Shown: one piece after another, positions 18,292 through 27,650 of the stretch
How positions within the stretch are numbered: the first letter of the stretch is position 1
Layout of the letters: each line of letters opens with the position of its first letter
Assembly: GCA_009773755.1 (NCBI GenBank)
Contig: WSZJ01000054.1
Location: forward strand, 993 to 47,407
Direction: 5' to 3'
DNA from: Planctomycetota bacterium
Lineage (GTDB): Bacteria > Planctomycetota > MHYJ01 > WSZJ01
Length of the DNA stretch: 46,415 nucleotides
Notes under the pieces: generated by a model
Database searches by the model: none
What the model was told of the DNA's origin: nothing
Seen by the model: the letters and a program-made list of their open reading frames with translations, nothing else
Made by a program: the position numbers and the translations under genes

Positions 18292-18999
18292 TCACAGCAT
18301 CTCGAGAATATCGCGCAATTCCTGCCTCAGGTCGTCCTCTGACGCAACCGTAGGCCGGACTTCCTCTTCGGTCAACTCGCGCAGGCGTTGCCGGCCGCGG
18401 TGCAGCCAGTTGGTCACGTCTTTGACGGACACGCCGAGCGAGGCAGACACTTCGGCGTAGGCTTTCCCGTCAAGGTGGAGCTTCAGCGCTTCCGCCGCCT
18501 TATCCGCTCCGCGCTCCCGGCATTCCGCGCGGTAGCGCTCCATGACGCGGCCGACGAGGATCGTCGCCCAGCTGCGGGCGAACGCTTTCTCCGGCGTCTC
18601 GGAATGCGCGGGCTCGATCTCGCGTCCGTCGAATTCCAGCGCGAAGGTCTTCACGCCGCCTCCGCGCTTGAGCGCGCGTTCCCGGTCGTACTCTTTCGAC
18701 AGGAAATGCTGCAGGGCGGCGAGGACGAAGGATTTGAAGCGGCCGCGGGAGCGGTCGACGGCGGAGAGGAAGTCCTTTTCGAGAAACGCGGCGAAGAAGC
18801 CCTGCGTGTAGTCCTTGGCCGTCTCGACGTCGTGGCCGCGGCGGCGGACGAAGAAGTAGACGGGTTTCCAGTAAGCGCGGACGAGCTGGTCGAGGGCCGC
18901 GCGCCGGTCTGGCGCAGCGGAGTCCTGGGCGCGAAGGACGACGCTCCAGAGAGTGGCGCCGAAGTCGGACTGATCGCCGCCGATCCGGGTCTCGGTCAT
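18292..18999 (-). CDS. ECF-type RNA polymerase sigma factor
   Basis: The product has 235 residues from ATG 18999. Region 2: LDQLVRAYWKPVYFFVRRRG, AKDYTQGFFAAFLEKDFL, and RGRFKSFVLAALQHFLSKEY. Region 4: KLHLDGKAYAEVSASLGVSV and VTNWLHRGRQRLREL, the helix-turn-helix for the -35 element. The WKP.Y.FVRRRG/YTQGFF signature marks the large planctomycete/acidobacterial group often linked to Ser/Thr kinases. Here the kinase gene begins 32 bp downstream, so the kinase probably controls or is controlled by this sigma factor. A 15-bp palindrome (19011-19025) lies just upstream. Confidence 0.9.
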   Translation of the reverse strand: MTETRIGGDQSDFGATLWSVVLRAQDSAAPDRRAALDQLVRAYWKPVYFFVRRRGHDVETAKDYTQGFFAAFLEKDFLSAVDRSRGRFKSFVLAALQHFLSKEYDRERALKRGGGVKTFALEFDGREIEPAHSETPEKAFARSWATILVGRVMERYRAECRERGADKAAEALKLHLDGKAYAEVSASLGVSVKDVTNWLHRGRQRLRELTEEEVRPTVASEDDLRQELRDILEML

Positions 19000-19010
19000 G
19001 GGAAGCCCAT

Positions 19011-19025
19011 ATTCCGAAGCGGAAT
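19011..19025. promoter_or_regulatory. Palindrome ATTCCG-AAG-CGGAAT between sigma factor and radA
   Basis: Perfect 6-bp half-sites around three bases, 12 bp upstream of the sigma ATG and just upstream of the radA -35. The position suits an operator for one or both genes. No other copy was noticed in the window. Confidence 0.35.
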
Positions 19026-19037
19026 CCGGAATTGCAC

Positions 19038-19066
19038 TTGACAACCATCCGTCTATGCTCAATAAT
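19038..19066 (+). promoter_or_regulatory. Sigma-70-type promoter of radA
   Basis: Exact TTGACA (19038-19043), a 17-bp spacer and AATAAT (19061-19066, five of six against TATAAT). Initiation near 19073 leaves a leader of about 50 nt to the GTG at 19122, with AGGAG at 19111-19115. This is the best housekeeping promoter seen in the window. Confidence 0.75.
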
Positions 19067-19121
19067 AGCGGTTGATGTGGCAATGCTGAATGAGACTGCA
19101 CACCCATTTCAGGAGCCCCCC

Positions 19122-20494
19122 GTGCCCCGGTCCACCTTCAACTGCCTCCACTGCGGCCACGCCGCCGCGAAACGCCTCGGCCGCTGCCTTCCTGCGGCGA
19201 ATGGAACTGCTTCGAGCCCGACCTGTCCCCTCCCGCCGACGCGCCCGCCTGGGCCACCGGCCGCGACCGCGCGAGGCCTCTGGCGGAAGTGCCGGAAAGC
19301 GCGGAAGAGCGCTTCTCTTCCGGCTCGCGCGAGATGGACAGGGTCCTGGGCGGCGGATTCGTCCGCGGTTCCACGGTCCTCGTCGGCGGCGACCCGGGAG
19401 TCGGCAAGTCGACGCTCATGCTGCAGGCCGCCGACCGCGCGGCACGCGCCGGACGCACCGTCCTGTACCTGTCCGGCGAGGAGTCCGCGGCCCAGGTCGC
19501 GATGCGCGGCCGCCGCGTCGGCGCCAACGCGCCGGGGTTGCTCGTGGGAAGCGGCACCAACCTCGCGGAATTCGGGGCCGACATCGAGGCAAGGAATCCC
19601 GATCTCGTCGTGATCGATTCGATCCAGACCGTCGCCCACCCGGACGTTCCTTCGGTCCCGGGATCGCTCACGCAGGTCCGCGAGTGCGCGGCGCGGCTCA
19701 CCGGAGCTGCGAAGGCCGCCGGACACGCGCTGGTCCTCATCGGCCACGTGACCAAGGAAGGCTCGGTCGCCGGTCCACGCACGCTCGAGCACCTCGTCGA
19801 CGCGGTCCTCTACCTCGAAGGCGACCGCCTCCAGGACTACCGCCTCCTCCGCGGCGTCAAGAACCGCTTCGGCTCGACCGGCGAGATCGGCATATTCGAG
19901 ATGTCCGGAAGCGGACTTCAGGACGTGGCGAATCCGTCGCGGTATTTCCTGAGCCGGACGACGCACGTCCTGCCGGGGGTCGTCGTGACGCCTGCGCTTG
20001 TCGGCACCAGGACGCTCCTTGTCGACGTGCAGGCGCTGACCACGAGGTCCGGCTACGGCACGCCCGCGCGCCGGGCAAACGGAGTGGACGCGACGAGGCT
20101 GGCGGTGCTGCTGGCGGTTCTCGAGAAACGCGCGGGCCTTCAGCTTTCGGGAGAGGACGTCTTCGTCGCGACGGCGGGAGGCGCGAAGCTGGAGGACCCG
20201 TCGTGCGATCTTGCGGTCGCGCTCGCGGTCGCGTCGGCGTTCCTGGATCGGCCCTTCCCGCATGACGCCGCCGTTGTCGGTGAAATCGGGTTGGGAGGCG
20301 AAATCCGGCCGTGCGGGCCGGTGGAAGCGAGGGTCGAAGAAGCCGAGAGGCTCGGATTCAAGAGGGTTCTGGTTCCGGCGCCGGGAATTCGGGCGAGCCG
20401 CGCGATCGAGGTGGTGAGTTGCGGGTCGGTTGATGACGCAATCACGTGGCTTGAACCACAGAGGACACAGAGAAAAACGGCAAAAGGAGCGTGA
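19122..20494 (+). CDS. radA: DNA repair protein RadA (frame break in the zinc finger)
   Basis: The GTG at 19122 has AGGAG at good spacing and begins VPRSTFNCLHCGHAAAKRLG, the first half of the RadA C4 zinc finger. The frame then fails. From about 19190 the protein continues one frame over, with SCGEWNCFEPDL. Restoring one C in the run at 19186-19188 gives the expected CPSC. Downstream: Walker A GGDPGVGKSTLML, LSGEESAAQVAMR, Walker B LVVIDSIQT, the RadA KNRFGSTGEIGIFEM motif, and a Lon-like C-terminal domain (VGEIGLGGEIRPCGPVEARV). It promotes branch migration in recombination. The last codons (EPQRTQRKTAKGA) fall within an inverted repeat bounding the next gene. Confidence 0.92.
20454..20480 (+). 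repeat. Left inverted repeat of the GxxExxY unit
   Basis: AACCACAGAGGACACAGAGA followed by AAAACGG. It matches the reverse complement of 20935-20958 except for two A/G differences and three extra A. It encodes the last residues of RadA. 'ACCACAGAGGACACAGAGA'-type repeats are common dispersed elements in environmental bacteria. Confidence 0.75.
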
Positions 20495-20495
20495 G

Positions 20496-20861
20496 ATGGA
20501 CGACCAACTGACGGAACAGATCATTGCCGCGGCCATCGAGGTTCATCGAATTCTGGGACCGGGACTCCTGGAACAGGTCTACGAAGAGGCCCTGTGCATC
20601 GAGTTCCGGTTGCGCGGAATTCCCTTCGAGCGGCAAAAGCCTGCGCGCATCGTTTACAAGGGAATCGGAATTAAGGGTCAGCGAATCGACCTGGTTGCCT
20701 TTCTTGAAATCGTCGTTGAACTCAAATCTCAGAAGCCCAACGAGGAACTTTTCCTGGGACAGGCGCTGGCACACCTCAAAGCGTCCGACCTGAAGACGGG
20801 ACTCATTCTCAATTTCTGGTTTCCCAGGCTGGTGAGTGGAATCCAGCGCGTGGCGGGTTGA
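20496..20861 (+). CDS. GxxExxY protein (PD-(D/E)XK-like)
   Basis: The product has 121 residues from ATG 20496, one base after the radA stop, with AAAAGGAG upstream. The family signature is clear: AAIEVHRILGPGLLEQVYEE (GxxExxY), PARIVYKG, the nuclease-like core RIDLVAFLEIVVELKSQK, then ALAHLKASDLKTGLILNF. These proteins (TIGR04256) occur in many copies per genome and resemble PD-(D/E)XK nucleases through the D...VELK residues; their role is unknown. The gene is bracketed by inverted repeats and lies between radA and an unrelated operon, so it looks like an inserted unit. Confidence 0.92.
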   Translation: MDDQLTEQIIAAAIEVHRILGPGLLEQVYEEALCIEFRLRGIPFERQKPARIVYKGIGIKGQRIDLVAFLEIVVELKSQKPNEELFLGQALAHLKASDLKTGLILNFWFPRLVSGIQRVAG

Positions 20862-20934
20862 CGCATTCAAATCGGGCCACGCCTACCCTCTCCAGCCGCA
20901 GGCCGAGGTTCGCGGCCTCCCCGTGTCCCAATTG

Positions 20935-20958
20935 CCGTTCTCTGCGCCCTCTGTGGTT
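20935..20958 (-). repeat. Right inverted repeat of the GxxExxY unit
   Basis: Read on the minus strand it is AACCACAGAGGGCGCAGAGA followed by ACGG, the partner of 20454-20480. Together they delimit a unit of about 505 bp. It ends 12 bp before the DUF2752 start, so it replaces or contributes that gene's leader. Confidence 0.75.
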
Positions 20959-20970
20959 AGACTTGACCCG

Positions 20971-21393
20971 ATGCAGCCAGTCACTCAGGACCGCCTCGTA
21001 AACCTGACATTTATCGCCATCGCCGCGCTCCTGGTGACCATCTCCGCCCTCGTCACCCCATCCCCCACCGGCATGGGCACCCACGAACGCCTCGGCCTCC
21101 CCCCCTGCATGTTCCTCAAGTGGACTCACATCCCCTGCTTTTCCTGCGGAATGACGACCTCCTGGGCGCACATGGCCCACGGCCATCCCTGGCAGGCCTT
21201 CAAAGCTCAACCCATGGGCGTCGCCCTCTTTGTCGCCACCGTCGCCGCCGGGCTCGCCTCCCTCGTCTATCTTTTCAAGGGCGGAACCCTCGAGCGCCGC
21301 TTCAATAGGTACGGCAAGCGCGCGAACATCGGCTTCTGGGCCGGCCTGCTCGGCGCGTGGGTCTACAAGATCGTGGAGACTTGCTTGAAATGA
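20971..21393 (+). CDS. DUF2752 membrane protein
   Basis: The product has 140 residues. An N-terminal hydrophobic segment (LTFIAIAALLVTISALVTP) precedes the family motif HIPCFSCGMTTSWAHMAHG (PCxxCGxT), then AFKAQPMGVALFVATVAAGL and a last hydrophobic stretch. DUF2752 proteins are small inner-membrane proteins with a Cys-x-x-Cys motif and no known role. The ATG lies in the DNA directly after the right inverted repeat. Its stop overlaps the next start (ATGA at 21390-21393), coupling it to the UDP-sugar dehydrogenase. Confidence 0.88.
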   Translation: MQPVTQDRLVNLTFIAIAALLVTISALVTPSPTGMGTHERLGLPPCMFLKWTHIPCFSCGMTTSWAHMAHGHPWQAFKAQPMGVALFVATVAAGLASLVYLFKGGTLERRFNRYGKRANIGFWAGLLGAWVYKIVETCLK

Positions 21394-22712
21394 GCGACAT
21401 CGAGAAAGACCTGCTGGCGAAGATCGAGTCCCGCAAGGCGAAAGTCGGCATCATCGGGCTTGGCTACGTCGGTCTCCCGCTGGCTCGCGTGTTCACCCAG
21501 GCAGGCCTGCGCGTTCTCGGGTTCGACATCGACCCGGAGAAAATCAAGGCGCTCGCGGAGAAGCGGTCCTACATCAAGAGCATCACTCCTGAAACTGTTC
21601 GCGCGATGCGCGACAAGGGCTTCGAAGCAACCGACGATTTCGACCGCCTTGACGAGCCCGACGCGGTCCTCATCTGCGTCCCGACGCCGCTGACGGAGAC
21701 GCGCGACCCGGACATGACCTACATCGAGAAGACGAGCGAAGCGATCTCGAAGCGCCTCCGCAAGGGGCAGCTGGTCGTTCTGGAGAGCACGACATACCCG
21801 GGCACGACGGAGGAAGTCTGCAAGCCGATCCTCGAGAAGAGCGGGCTGAAATGCGGCAAGGATTTCCTGCTCGCGTTCAGCCCGGAGCGCGAGGACCCGG
21901 GGAATCCGAACTGGTCGACGGAGCGCATCCCGAAAGTCGTCGGCGGGCTCGACGCCGCTTCGGGGCGCGTCGCCGCGGCGCTGTACGGCAAGGCGGTCAC
22001 CAGGGTCGTGCCGGTGTCGAGCGCGGCCGCGGCGGAGGCCACCAAGCTGCTCGAGAACATCTACCGCTGCGTGAACATTGCCCTCGTCAACGAACTCAAA
22101 GTCGTGTTCGACCGCATGGGGATCGACGTCTGGGAAGTCATCGAGGCCGCTTCCACCAAGCCGTTCGGCTTTCAGCCGTTCACGCCCGGCCCCGGCCTCG
22201 GGGGGCACTGCATCCCGATCGACCCGTTCTACCTCTCCTGGAAAGCGCGCCAGTACGACGTCACGACCCGCTTCATTGAGCTCGCTGGCGAAATCAACAC
22301 CGGAATGCCCTACTATGTCGTCACGCGGCTGGCGGAAGCGCTGGATCGCCGCGGCAAGACGCTCCACAATTCGAAACTTCTCCTTCTCGGAGTCGCGTAC
22401 AAGAAGAACAGCGACGACGTCCGGGAGTCGCCGGCTCTGAAGCTGTTCGAGCTGCTGGAAGCGCGGGGCGCGAGGGTGTCGTACCACGACCCGCACATCC
22501 CGAAAATCAGGAAGGGGCGGAAGCACGACGTGAAGCAGACGTCGACGCCTCTGACGGCGAAGACGCTGAAAGAACAGGACGCGGTGGTGATCGTGACCGA
22601 CCACGCGGATGTGGACTACGCGATGGTCGTCGAGAACGCGGCGCTCGTCGTGGACACGCGCAATGCGACGAAGTCCGTGACGCGGCATCGCGAGAAGATC
22701 GTCAAGGCCTGA
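21390..22712 (+). CDS. wbpA: UDP-N-acetyl-D-glucosamine 6-dehydrogenase (WbpA type)
   Basis: A nucleotide-sugar dehydrogenase of 440 residues. NAD-binding VGIIGLGYVGLPLARVFTQA, the substrate loop CVPTPLTETRDPDMTYIEKT, ESTTYPGTTEEV, FSPEREDPGNPNW, the central helix NIYRCVNIALVNELK, and the catalytic Cys in GPGLGGHCIPIDPFYLSWK. The PxTExRxPD and SPEREDPG forms point to UDP-GlcNAc dehydrogenases rather than UDP-glucose enzymes. It oxidises C6 to a uronic acid for surface polysaccharide. Symbol by similarity. No glycosyltransferases adjoin; the next gene is a secretin-like lipoprotein 38 bp away. Confidence 0.88.
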   Translation: MSDIEKDLLAKIESRKAKVGIIGLGYVGLPLARVFTQAGLRVLGFDIDPEKIKALAEKRSYIKSITPETVRAMRDKGFEATDDFDRLDEPDAVLICVPTPLTETRDPDMTYIEKTSEAISKRLRKGQLVVLESTTYPGTTEEVCKPILEKSGLKCGKDFLLAFSPEREDPGNPNWSTERIPKVVGGLDAASGRVAAALYGKAVTRVVPVSSAAAAEATKLLENIYRCVNIALVNELKVVFDRMGIDVWEVIEAASTKPFGFQPFTPGPGLGGHCIPIDPFYLSWKARQYDVTTRFIELAGEINTGMPYYVVTRLAEALDRRGKTLHNSKLLLLGVAYKKNSDDVRESPALKLFELLEARGARVSYHDPHIPKIRKGRKHDVKQTSTPLTAKTLKEQDAVVIVTDHADVDYAMVVENAALVVDTRNATKSVTRHREKIVKA

Positions 22713-22750
22713 AACCGGGCGGGGATCGGGGGGCTGTTGGAGGGAGAGCC

Positions 22751-23713
22751 ATGAAGGGATTCTTGATCGCCGTCAGTCTGATTCTCGTCGCAGGGTGCGC
22801 TTCCGGGCCCGTTTCGCAGGCGACTCTGTCTCCGGCGGATCGGCCGGCGCCGGCGCTGGCGGAAGTCGGAGTGCCCAAGGCATCGGAAATTGCGACGGAG
22901 CGAATCGTCGTGGAAGCGGCTGCTCTCAGGGACGGCGGCGTGGATGAGATGGTTCGGACGCTGAGCCGGTTCGTCGCGCCGGGGACGTGGGGGCCCGAGT
23001 CCGGGACCGCCCTCTACGCGGACGGCGACGCGATCGTCGTGCGGCACTCGGCGGCGGCGCGCGAGGCAGTCCGGACGGCGCTTCGCGCCATGACCGGCGC
23101 TGCGAGGCGAACGCTGACCGTCACCGCCCGATACTTCGAGATGGAGCCCGAAATGCTGGTTGAACTGGAAGCGGCCGCGGCTGCCGAGGGAGGACTCGCG
23201 GACGTCTACGACGGGGACGCTCTTCGCGCCGTCGTGGCCGGCTGGCTGAAGCAGGAGGGCGTAAATGTTCTCACGGCGCCGAAGCTGACGGTCTTTGCGG
23301 GACAGCTCGGCACGATCACGATCGCAAACCAGGTCGCGTACATCCGCGGCTATGAGAAGCAGGCGGCGGGCTCCGCGGTCGTCTGGGATCCGGTCATCGG
23401 CACCATCAGCTCCGGAATCGCGTTCGAATTCGCGGCTATCCCGAACGGCGCAGGTTCCGCCGATACTCTCGTGCGTTTCTCGCTCGACATGTCGGAGCTT
23501 TACGAAGCGCAGGATTCGTTCCTCGTTCTTCGCCAGGGAGGCGCGCTGGCATCGCGCAACACCGAACTGCCGCGCGTCCTGGACACCCGCATCGCGGCGA
23601 CGCTTTCGCTTCGGCCCGGCCAGGCGATTCTCGCGATCGGCGCGGAGCCGCCCGCTGCGGCGGGACGTTCCCGCCTTCTCATAGTCGTGATCGAGATCGA
23701 ATGGCAGAACTAA
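22751..23713 (+). CDS. Secretin-domain lipoprotein
   Basis: GGAGGGAGAGCC precedes ATG 22751. The product begins MKGFLIAVSLILVAGCASG with lipobox VAGC. Residues about 55-130 form an N0/N1-like region, and from about 155 the secretin pattern appears: GVNVLTAPKLTVFAGQLGTI, QVAYIRGYE, GIAFEFAAIPN, ELPRVLDTRIAATLSLRPGQ, ILAIGAE, SRLLIVVIEIEW. This matches the C-terminal domain of type II/IV secretins (VLSxPKVTxxxGQ ... PGQxxxLGG), though at 320 residues it is shorter than a true secretin. It sits 33 bp upstream of the triple kinase array, probably in the same transcript, and may supply an outer-membrane or periplasmic part for it. Confidence 0.75.
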   Translation: MKGFLIAVSLILVAGCASGPVSQATLSPADRPAPALAEVGVPKASEIATERIVVEAAALRDGGVDEMVRTLSRFVAPGTWGPESGTALYADGDAIVVRHSAAAREAVRTALRAMTGAARRTLTVTARYFEMEPEMLVELEAAAAAEGGLADVYDGDALRAVVAGWLKQEGVNVLTAPKLTVFAGQLGTITIANQVAYIRGYEKQAAGSAVVWDPVIGTISSGIAFEFAAIPNGAGSADTLVRFSLDMSELYEAQDSFLVLRQGGALASRNTELPRVLDTRIAATLSLRPGQAILAIGAEPPAAAGRSRLLIVVIEIEWQN

Positions 23714-23746
23714 GCGCGCCGTAGCCGCGCCGGCCTGGGAGGGACG

Positions 23747-26700
23747 ATGGCGGAAGAAGGAGAGCCGGAAGGGACCCCGCCGTCGCCGCTGGACGCGACG
23801 CGGATCGGGGGCGAGATTCCCGCCGGACCTCACTCGAGGCCCGACCTGGCCGAACTCGGCAAGACCCGGCTGTCGGCGTCCTCCGGATCCGCCTCCGTTC
23901 CACCGAGATTCGGCCGCTACGAGCTGCAGGGCGAAATCGCGCGCGGCGGCATGGGTGTCGTCTACCGCGCGAAACAGGTCGACATGCAGCGCACCGTCGC
24001 TCTCAAGGTCCTCCTCTCGGGGGACTTCGCCTCTGAGGATGAGGAGAAGCGCTTCGTCCGCGAGGCTGAAATGGCGGGGCAGCTCAGTCACCCGAACATC
24101 GTGGCCGTGCACGACATTGGCAGAGAGGGCGGACGGCGATTCTTCACAATGGAACTGGTCGACGGCCTGCCTCTGGACAAGTGGGCGAAGAAACGGGCGC
24201 TTCCCGAGCGGTTGCGGTGCGTCGCGAAAGTCTGCCGCGCCGTTCATCACGCGCACATGAAGGGGATCATCCATCGCGACCTGAAACCGGGGAACGTGCT
24301 GGTCACCGCTGCGGGAGAACCGAAGGTGCTCGACTTCGGCCTTGCGAAGGCGACGGCGCCCGGCGCGGCGTCGATGAACACGGTATCGGGGGCTGCGATC
24401 GGCACTCCCTTCTACATGGCGCCGGAGCAGGCCGCGGGACGCGTGCGCGACATAGACATCCGGACGGACGTGTTCGCGCTCGGCGTGATCATCTACGAGA
24501 TTGTGGCAGGAAGAGTGCCCTTTCGCGGTGATTCGCTGGTGGAGGTGTTGACCCGGATCCAGCAGGACGATGCGCCGCGGCTCGAAGCTCCTGCGGATCT
24601 GCGACTCGTGGTGGGAAAGGCGATGGAGAAAGAAAAGGCCCGCCGGTACCAGACGGCGGAGGCGCTCGCTGAGGACATCGAGCGCTTTCTTGAAGGGGAA
24701 CCTATCTCGGCCCGGCCGCCTGGCCCTGTGTTTCTCGCGCGGCGATGGACGCGGCGGCACCCCGCTGTCGCGGCTTCCGCCCTGGTGGCCGTTGTCCTCG
24801 CGGGAAGTGCCGGCGGATGGTGGTGGATGAGACCCGGCGAATTCAGCGTGAGCGTCGAGCCGGGCGATGCTGTCGTGATGCTCGACGGTCGCCGGGTGGC
24901 CGCAGGAGTGGTGAGCGTTCCCGCAGGCCGCCACCGCTTCGCAGCGACGGCGCCGAAGCATGAATCGACCGAACTGACGATCGACGTCGGAAGAGGCGAG
25001 AGGCGCGAGGCGCCGCTGCGGCTCGTTCGGGCGACCGGGCTGTTGTCGCTCGACGCCGAGGACGACGGGGATGTCGCCTTCATCGACGGTCGGTCCTACG
25101 GGCTTCCTCTTCCCCCAACGAGATTTCCGACCGGGCCCCACGACATCCGGCTGCGCGCGCGAGGAGCCGCGACCCGTCAGCGGCGGGTCGAGGTCACCGA
25201 GGAAACTCCTGCCGCCGTGTCGGTCTGCCTTCCCCGCTGGTCGATTGCGCATCGGCTGATTTCGGACGGAACGGGCACGACGGTTCGGATGCGCGACATC
25301 ACGGGGGACGGCGTGCGCGATGTGTTCACCCAGTTGTTTCTGCACCTGTACGCGGTGGACGGCCGCACGGGCGATCTGCTGAGGCAGTCGAACATCGACG
25401 ACGGGCTGTATTACCCGGCGACGGATTGGATCGACTGGGACAGGGACGGCGTGGAGGACGACGTCACGCTCGTCAGGATTTCGAGCCGCATGAGGCTGCG
25501 GGTCTGGTCCGGTCGCGAGGCGTCGCCCGCGAAGGAGCCCGGCCGGCCTCCCTCGCAGAAGATCCTCTGGGAACGCGATTTTGAAATGAGCGACGACGGA
25601 TCGAGGAGCGCTCCGCGCCTTGCCGTGCTGGGCCGGCAAATCTGGGTTCCCGTTTACGGCGCGATCGCGGTGATCGAGGCGGACGCCGCAAGCGAAGATG
25701 CGAGAATCGCTCGCGAGATTACGCTTCCGGATTGCCCGGATCCGCCTTCGCTTGTTCCGTCGAACGGCGACGGGATCCTGGCCTATTACGGACCTGGCGG
25801 GCTGATGAGATTCGGTTCGGACTTCCAGCCGAGTTGGAGCCTGAAATTCGAGAAAGGGTTCGGCCTCGCGAGCGGTCTGGACGACGGCAGAGTCGCCGCG
25901 ACGAGCCGGCTGCTCATACTGATGACCGAGGCCGGCATCTCGGCGCGGAATCCGGCTACAGGAGTCGAGCACTGGCTGGCCCCCTGGCCGGAAGGCGCCG
26001 GACTGCTGAAGTGCTGGACGCTTCGAGGCCCCTCGCATCCGTCGCAGGAAGGCGCTGTTTTCCTGCTCAGCGAATCCACCCTGTGGAGCCTGTCGCCGGA
26101 GGACGGGCGCCTTCTCTTCACGACATCCTGTTCCTTCGCTTCCGGATCGCGGCCCTTCGCGTTTTCTCCGGAGACGAAAACCATCGCCCTGGCCCGCGGG
26201 GAGGTCCTGGAGCTTCGTTCCTCCGAGGACGGTCGCGTGCTCCGTGAGATCCAACTCGGCTCCCGTCTCTCCTGCGCGCCGGTCTGCCGGGTCGACCGCG
26301 CCGGCCCTGTGTTCTGTGTGACTACGGAAGACAAGCGACTTCTCGAATTCGATGCGCGCACGGGCGCGGAACGGCTGGAGGTGCTGGTCAATCTCCCGCC
26401 GCAGTTGATCTTCCCGTGCGCCCTGGATGGCGACCCGCTGACCGATTACGTCCTCCTCGGGTTCGGCGTCCAGATCCTCCGCCCCTCGAAGATCCTCTGG
26501 AAGCGCGCCGCGGCGAACAACCTGCGGATGCGCCCCGTCGCGTACTCGCGCGATGGCCGCGCCGTCGTGGCGGCGGCTTGCCGCTGGCAGGACGGGCGGA
26601 CGGAACTCCGCTGCTTCGACGGCCCCACCGGCGACCGCCTCTGGAGCTTCGGAGATTCCTTCGACATCATGAGGTCCCCGGGGCTTGCCGACCTGGACCG

Positions 26701-27595
26701 CGATGGAGTGCAGGACCTGTGGCTCTTTTCGATGGGAAGCGAGCCCGGTTTCCGGTGCGTCAGCGGCCGGACGGGCCGCGCGCTTCGGGCCTTCGAGTGC
26801 GGCCGTGTGGCGTACCCGACCGCTTGTCTGTTCGACCGCGACGGTGATGGAGATCCGGAACCGTTCGTATTCTCGTTCGACTCCATGAAGCCCCGGTTGT
26901 CCCGGCTTCAGGTGGGCCGGCCTCCCGAAGACCTCTCAATGACAGGGTTCATCTACGAACCGCCCCTGCTTGCGGATCTCGACGGCGACGGACGCCCGGA
27001 AATCGTCGCCACCGAGGCGTCCGAGCCGGGGAAGGCCGTTTGCTGGGCGCTCGACGGGAAACAGATGTGGACCGCCGCAGTGGAAGACGGAACGCGCGGC
27101 TCGCCCGGAATCCTCGACCCCGGCCCGGAAGGACGCGCGTGCATCGTCCTGCCGACTCCCCGCAACCTCGTTCTGCTCGACTTTCAGGGCAGGCCCCTGG
27201 CGACATGGAAAGGACTCGGCGGTTCGCTGGTTCCGCCTGCCTCCATACCACGGTCCCTGTCGCCTGCCGGCGGAGTGGTCGTCGGCACGATCGATGGAAT
27301 CGCGAGAGTGCTTCCCGACGGGACGGTCGCATGGAAGCGCCCCGGTTCGCGCGTTCGGGGACACGTCGGCGTGGCCCGTCTGCCGGGGCACGCCACGGCG
27401 GACGTCGTCGCGATCGACGATGCCGGCCTGCTCTCCGTCCTCGACATCGAGACCGGCGACATCCGCTGGAGTCTCAAGCTTGACGATGGAAGCGAGCAGG
27501 GCGTGCTGCTCGCGGACGTGACGGGGGACGGCACGCCCGAGGCCATTTTCGGGTCGAAGACCTTCGCCCTGCTGGTCGTGGACTTGCGAGATTGA
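23747..27595 (+). CDS. Transmembrane Ser/Thr kinase with PEGA and FG-GAP propeller domains (first of three)
   Basis: The product has 1,282 residues. About 55 disordered residues precede a complete PknB-type kinase: loop [12 protein letters not shown], Lys87 in [15 protein letters not shown] (H176-R177-D178), DFGLAKA (196-198), [10 protein letters not shown]. One membrane segment lies at about 338-360, ending GGWWW. Two PEGA-like beta repeats follow ([36 protein letters not shown]). From about 500 to the end come propeller blades with FG-GAP calcium loops: DITGDGVRD (516), [10 protein letters not shown] (563), DLDRDGVQD (982), [11 protein letters not shown] (1077), [11 protein letters not shown] (1257), mixed with PQQ-like WxxG segments. 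The propeller is predicted to be outside the membrane and to sense a ligand for the kinase. Catalytic residues are intact. Confidence 0.9.
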   Translation: MAEEGEPEGTPPSPLDATRIGGEIPAGPHSRPDLAELGKTRLSASSGSASVPPRFGRYELQGEIARGGMGVVYRAKQVDMQRTVALKVLLSGDFASEDEEKRFVREAEMAGQLSHPNIVAVHDIGREGGRRFFTMELVDGLPLDKWAKKRALPERLRCVAKVCRAVHHAHMKGIIHRDLKPGNVLVTAAGEPKVLDFGLAKATAPGAASMNTVSGAAIGTPFYMAPEQAAGRVRDIDIRTDVFALGVIIYEIVAGRVPFRGDSLVEVLTRIQQDDAPRLEAPADLRLVVGKAMEKEKARRYQTAEALAEDIERFLEGEPISARPPGPVFLARRWTRRHPAVAASALVAVVLAGSAGGWWWMRPGEFSVSVEPGDAVVMLDGRRVAAGVVSVPAGRHRFAATAPKHESTELTIDVGRGERREAPLRLVRATGLLSLDAEDDGDVAFIDGRSYGLPLPPTRFPTGPHDIRLRARGAATRQRRVEVTEETPAAVSVCLPRWSIAHRLISDGTGTTVRMRDITGDGVRDVFTQLFLHLYAVDGRTGDLLRQSNIDDGLYYPATDWIDWDRDGVEDDVTLVRISSRMRLRVWSGREASPAKEPGRPPSQKILWERDFEMSDDGSRSAPRLAVLGRQIWVPVYGAIAVIEADAASEDARIAREITLPDCPDPPSLVPSNGDGILAYYGPGGLMRFGSDFQPSWSLKFEKGFGLASGLDDGRVAATSRLLILMTEAGISARNPATGVEHWLAPWPEGAGLLKCWTLRGPSHPSQEGAVFLLSESTLWSLSPEDGRLLFTTSCSFASGSRPFAFSPETKTIALARGEVLELRSSEDGRVLREIQLGSRLSCAPVCRVDRAGPVFCVTTEDKRLLEFDARTGAERLEVLVNLPPQLIFPCALDGDPLTDYVLLGFGVQILRPSKILWKRAAANNLRMRPVAYSRDGRAVVAAACRWQDGRTELRCFDGPTGDRLWSFGDSFDIMRSPGLADLDRDGVQDLWLFSMGSEPGFRCVSGRTGRALRAFECGRVAYPTACLFDRDGDGDPEPFVFSFDSMKPRLSRLQVGRPPEDLSMTGFIYEPPLLADLDGDGRPEIVATEASEPGKAVCWALDGKQMWTAAVEDGTRGSPGILDPGPEGRACIVLPTPRNLVLLDFQGRPLATWKGLGGSLVPPASIPRSLSPAGGVVVGTIDGIARVLPDGTVAWKRPGSRVRGHVGVARLPGHATADVVAIDDAGLLSVLDIETGDIRWSLKLDDGSEQGVLLADVTGDGTPEAIFGSKTFALLVVDLRD

Positions 27596-27650
27596 GCTTC
27601 GCGGCGGGGCAGCCTCGTGAGAATCTGTCCCGGCACCGGCGGGTGACTCC

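Noticed and set aside
22616..26254. 1,212-codon open frame on the minus strand opposite the first kinase
   Set aside because: It is antisense to a clearly homologous kinase gene and to part of wbpA and the secretin-like gene. Its product is Arg/Pro/His-rich without motifs, as expected of a shadow in GC-rich DNA.
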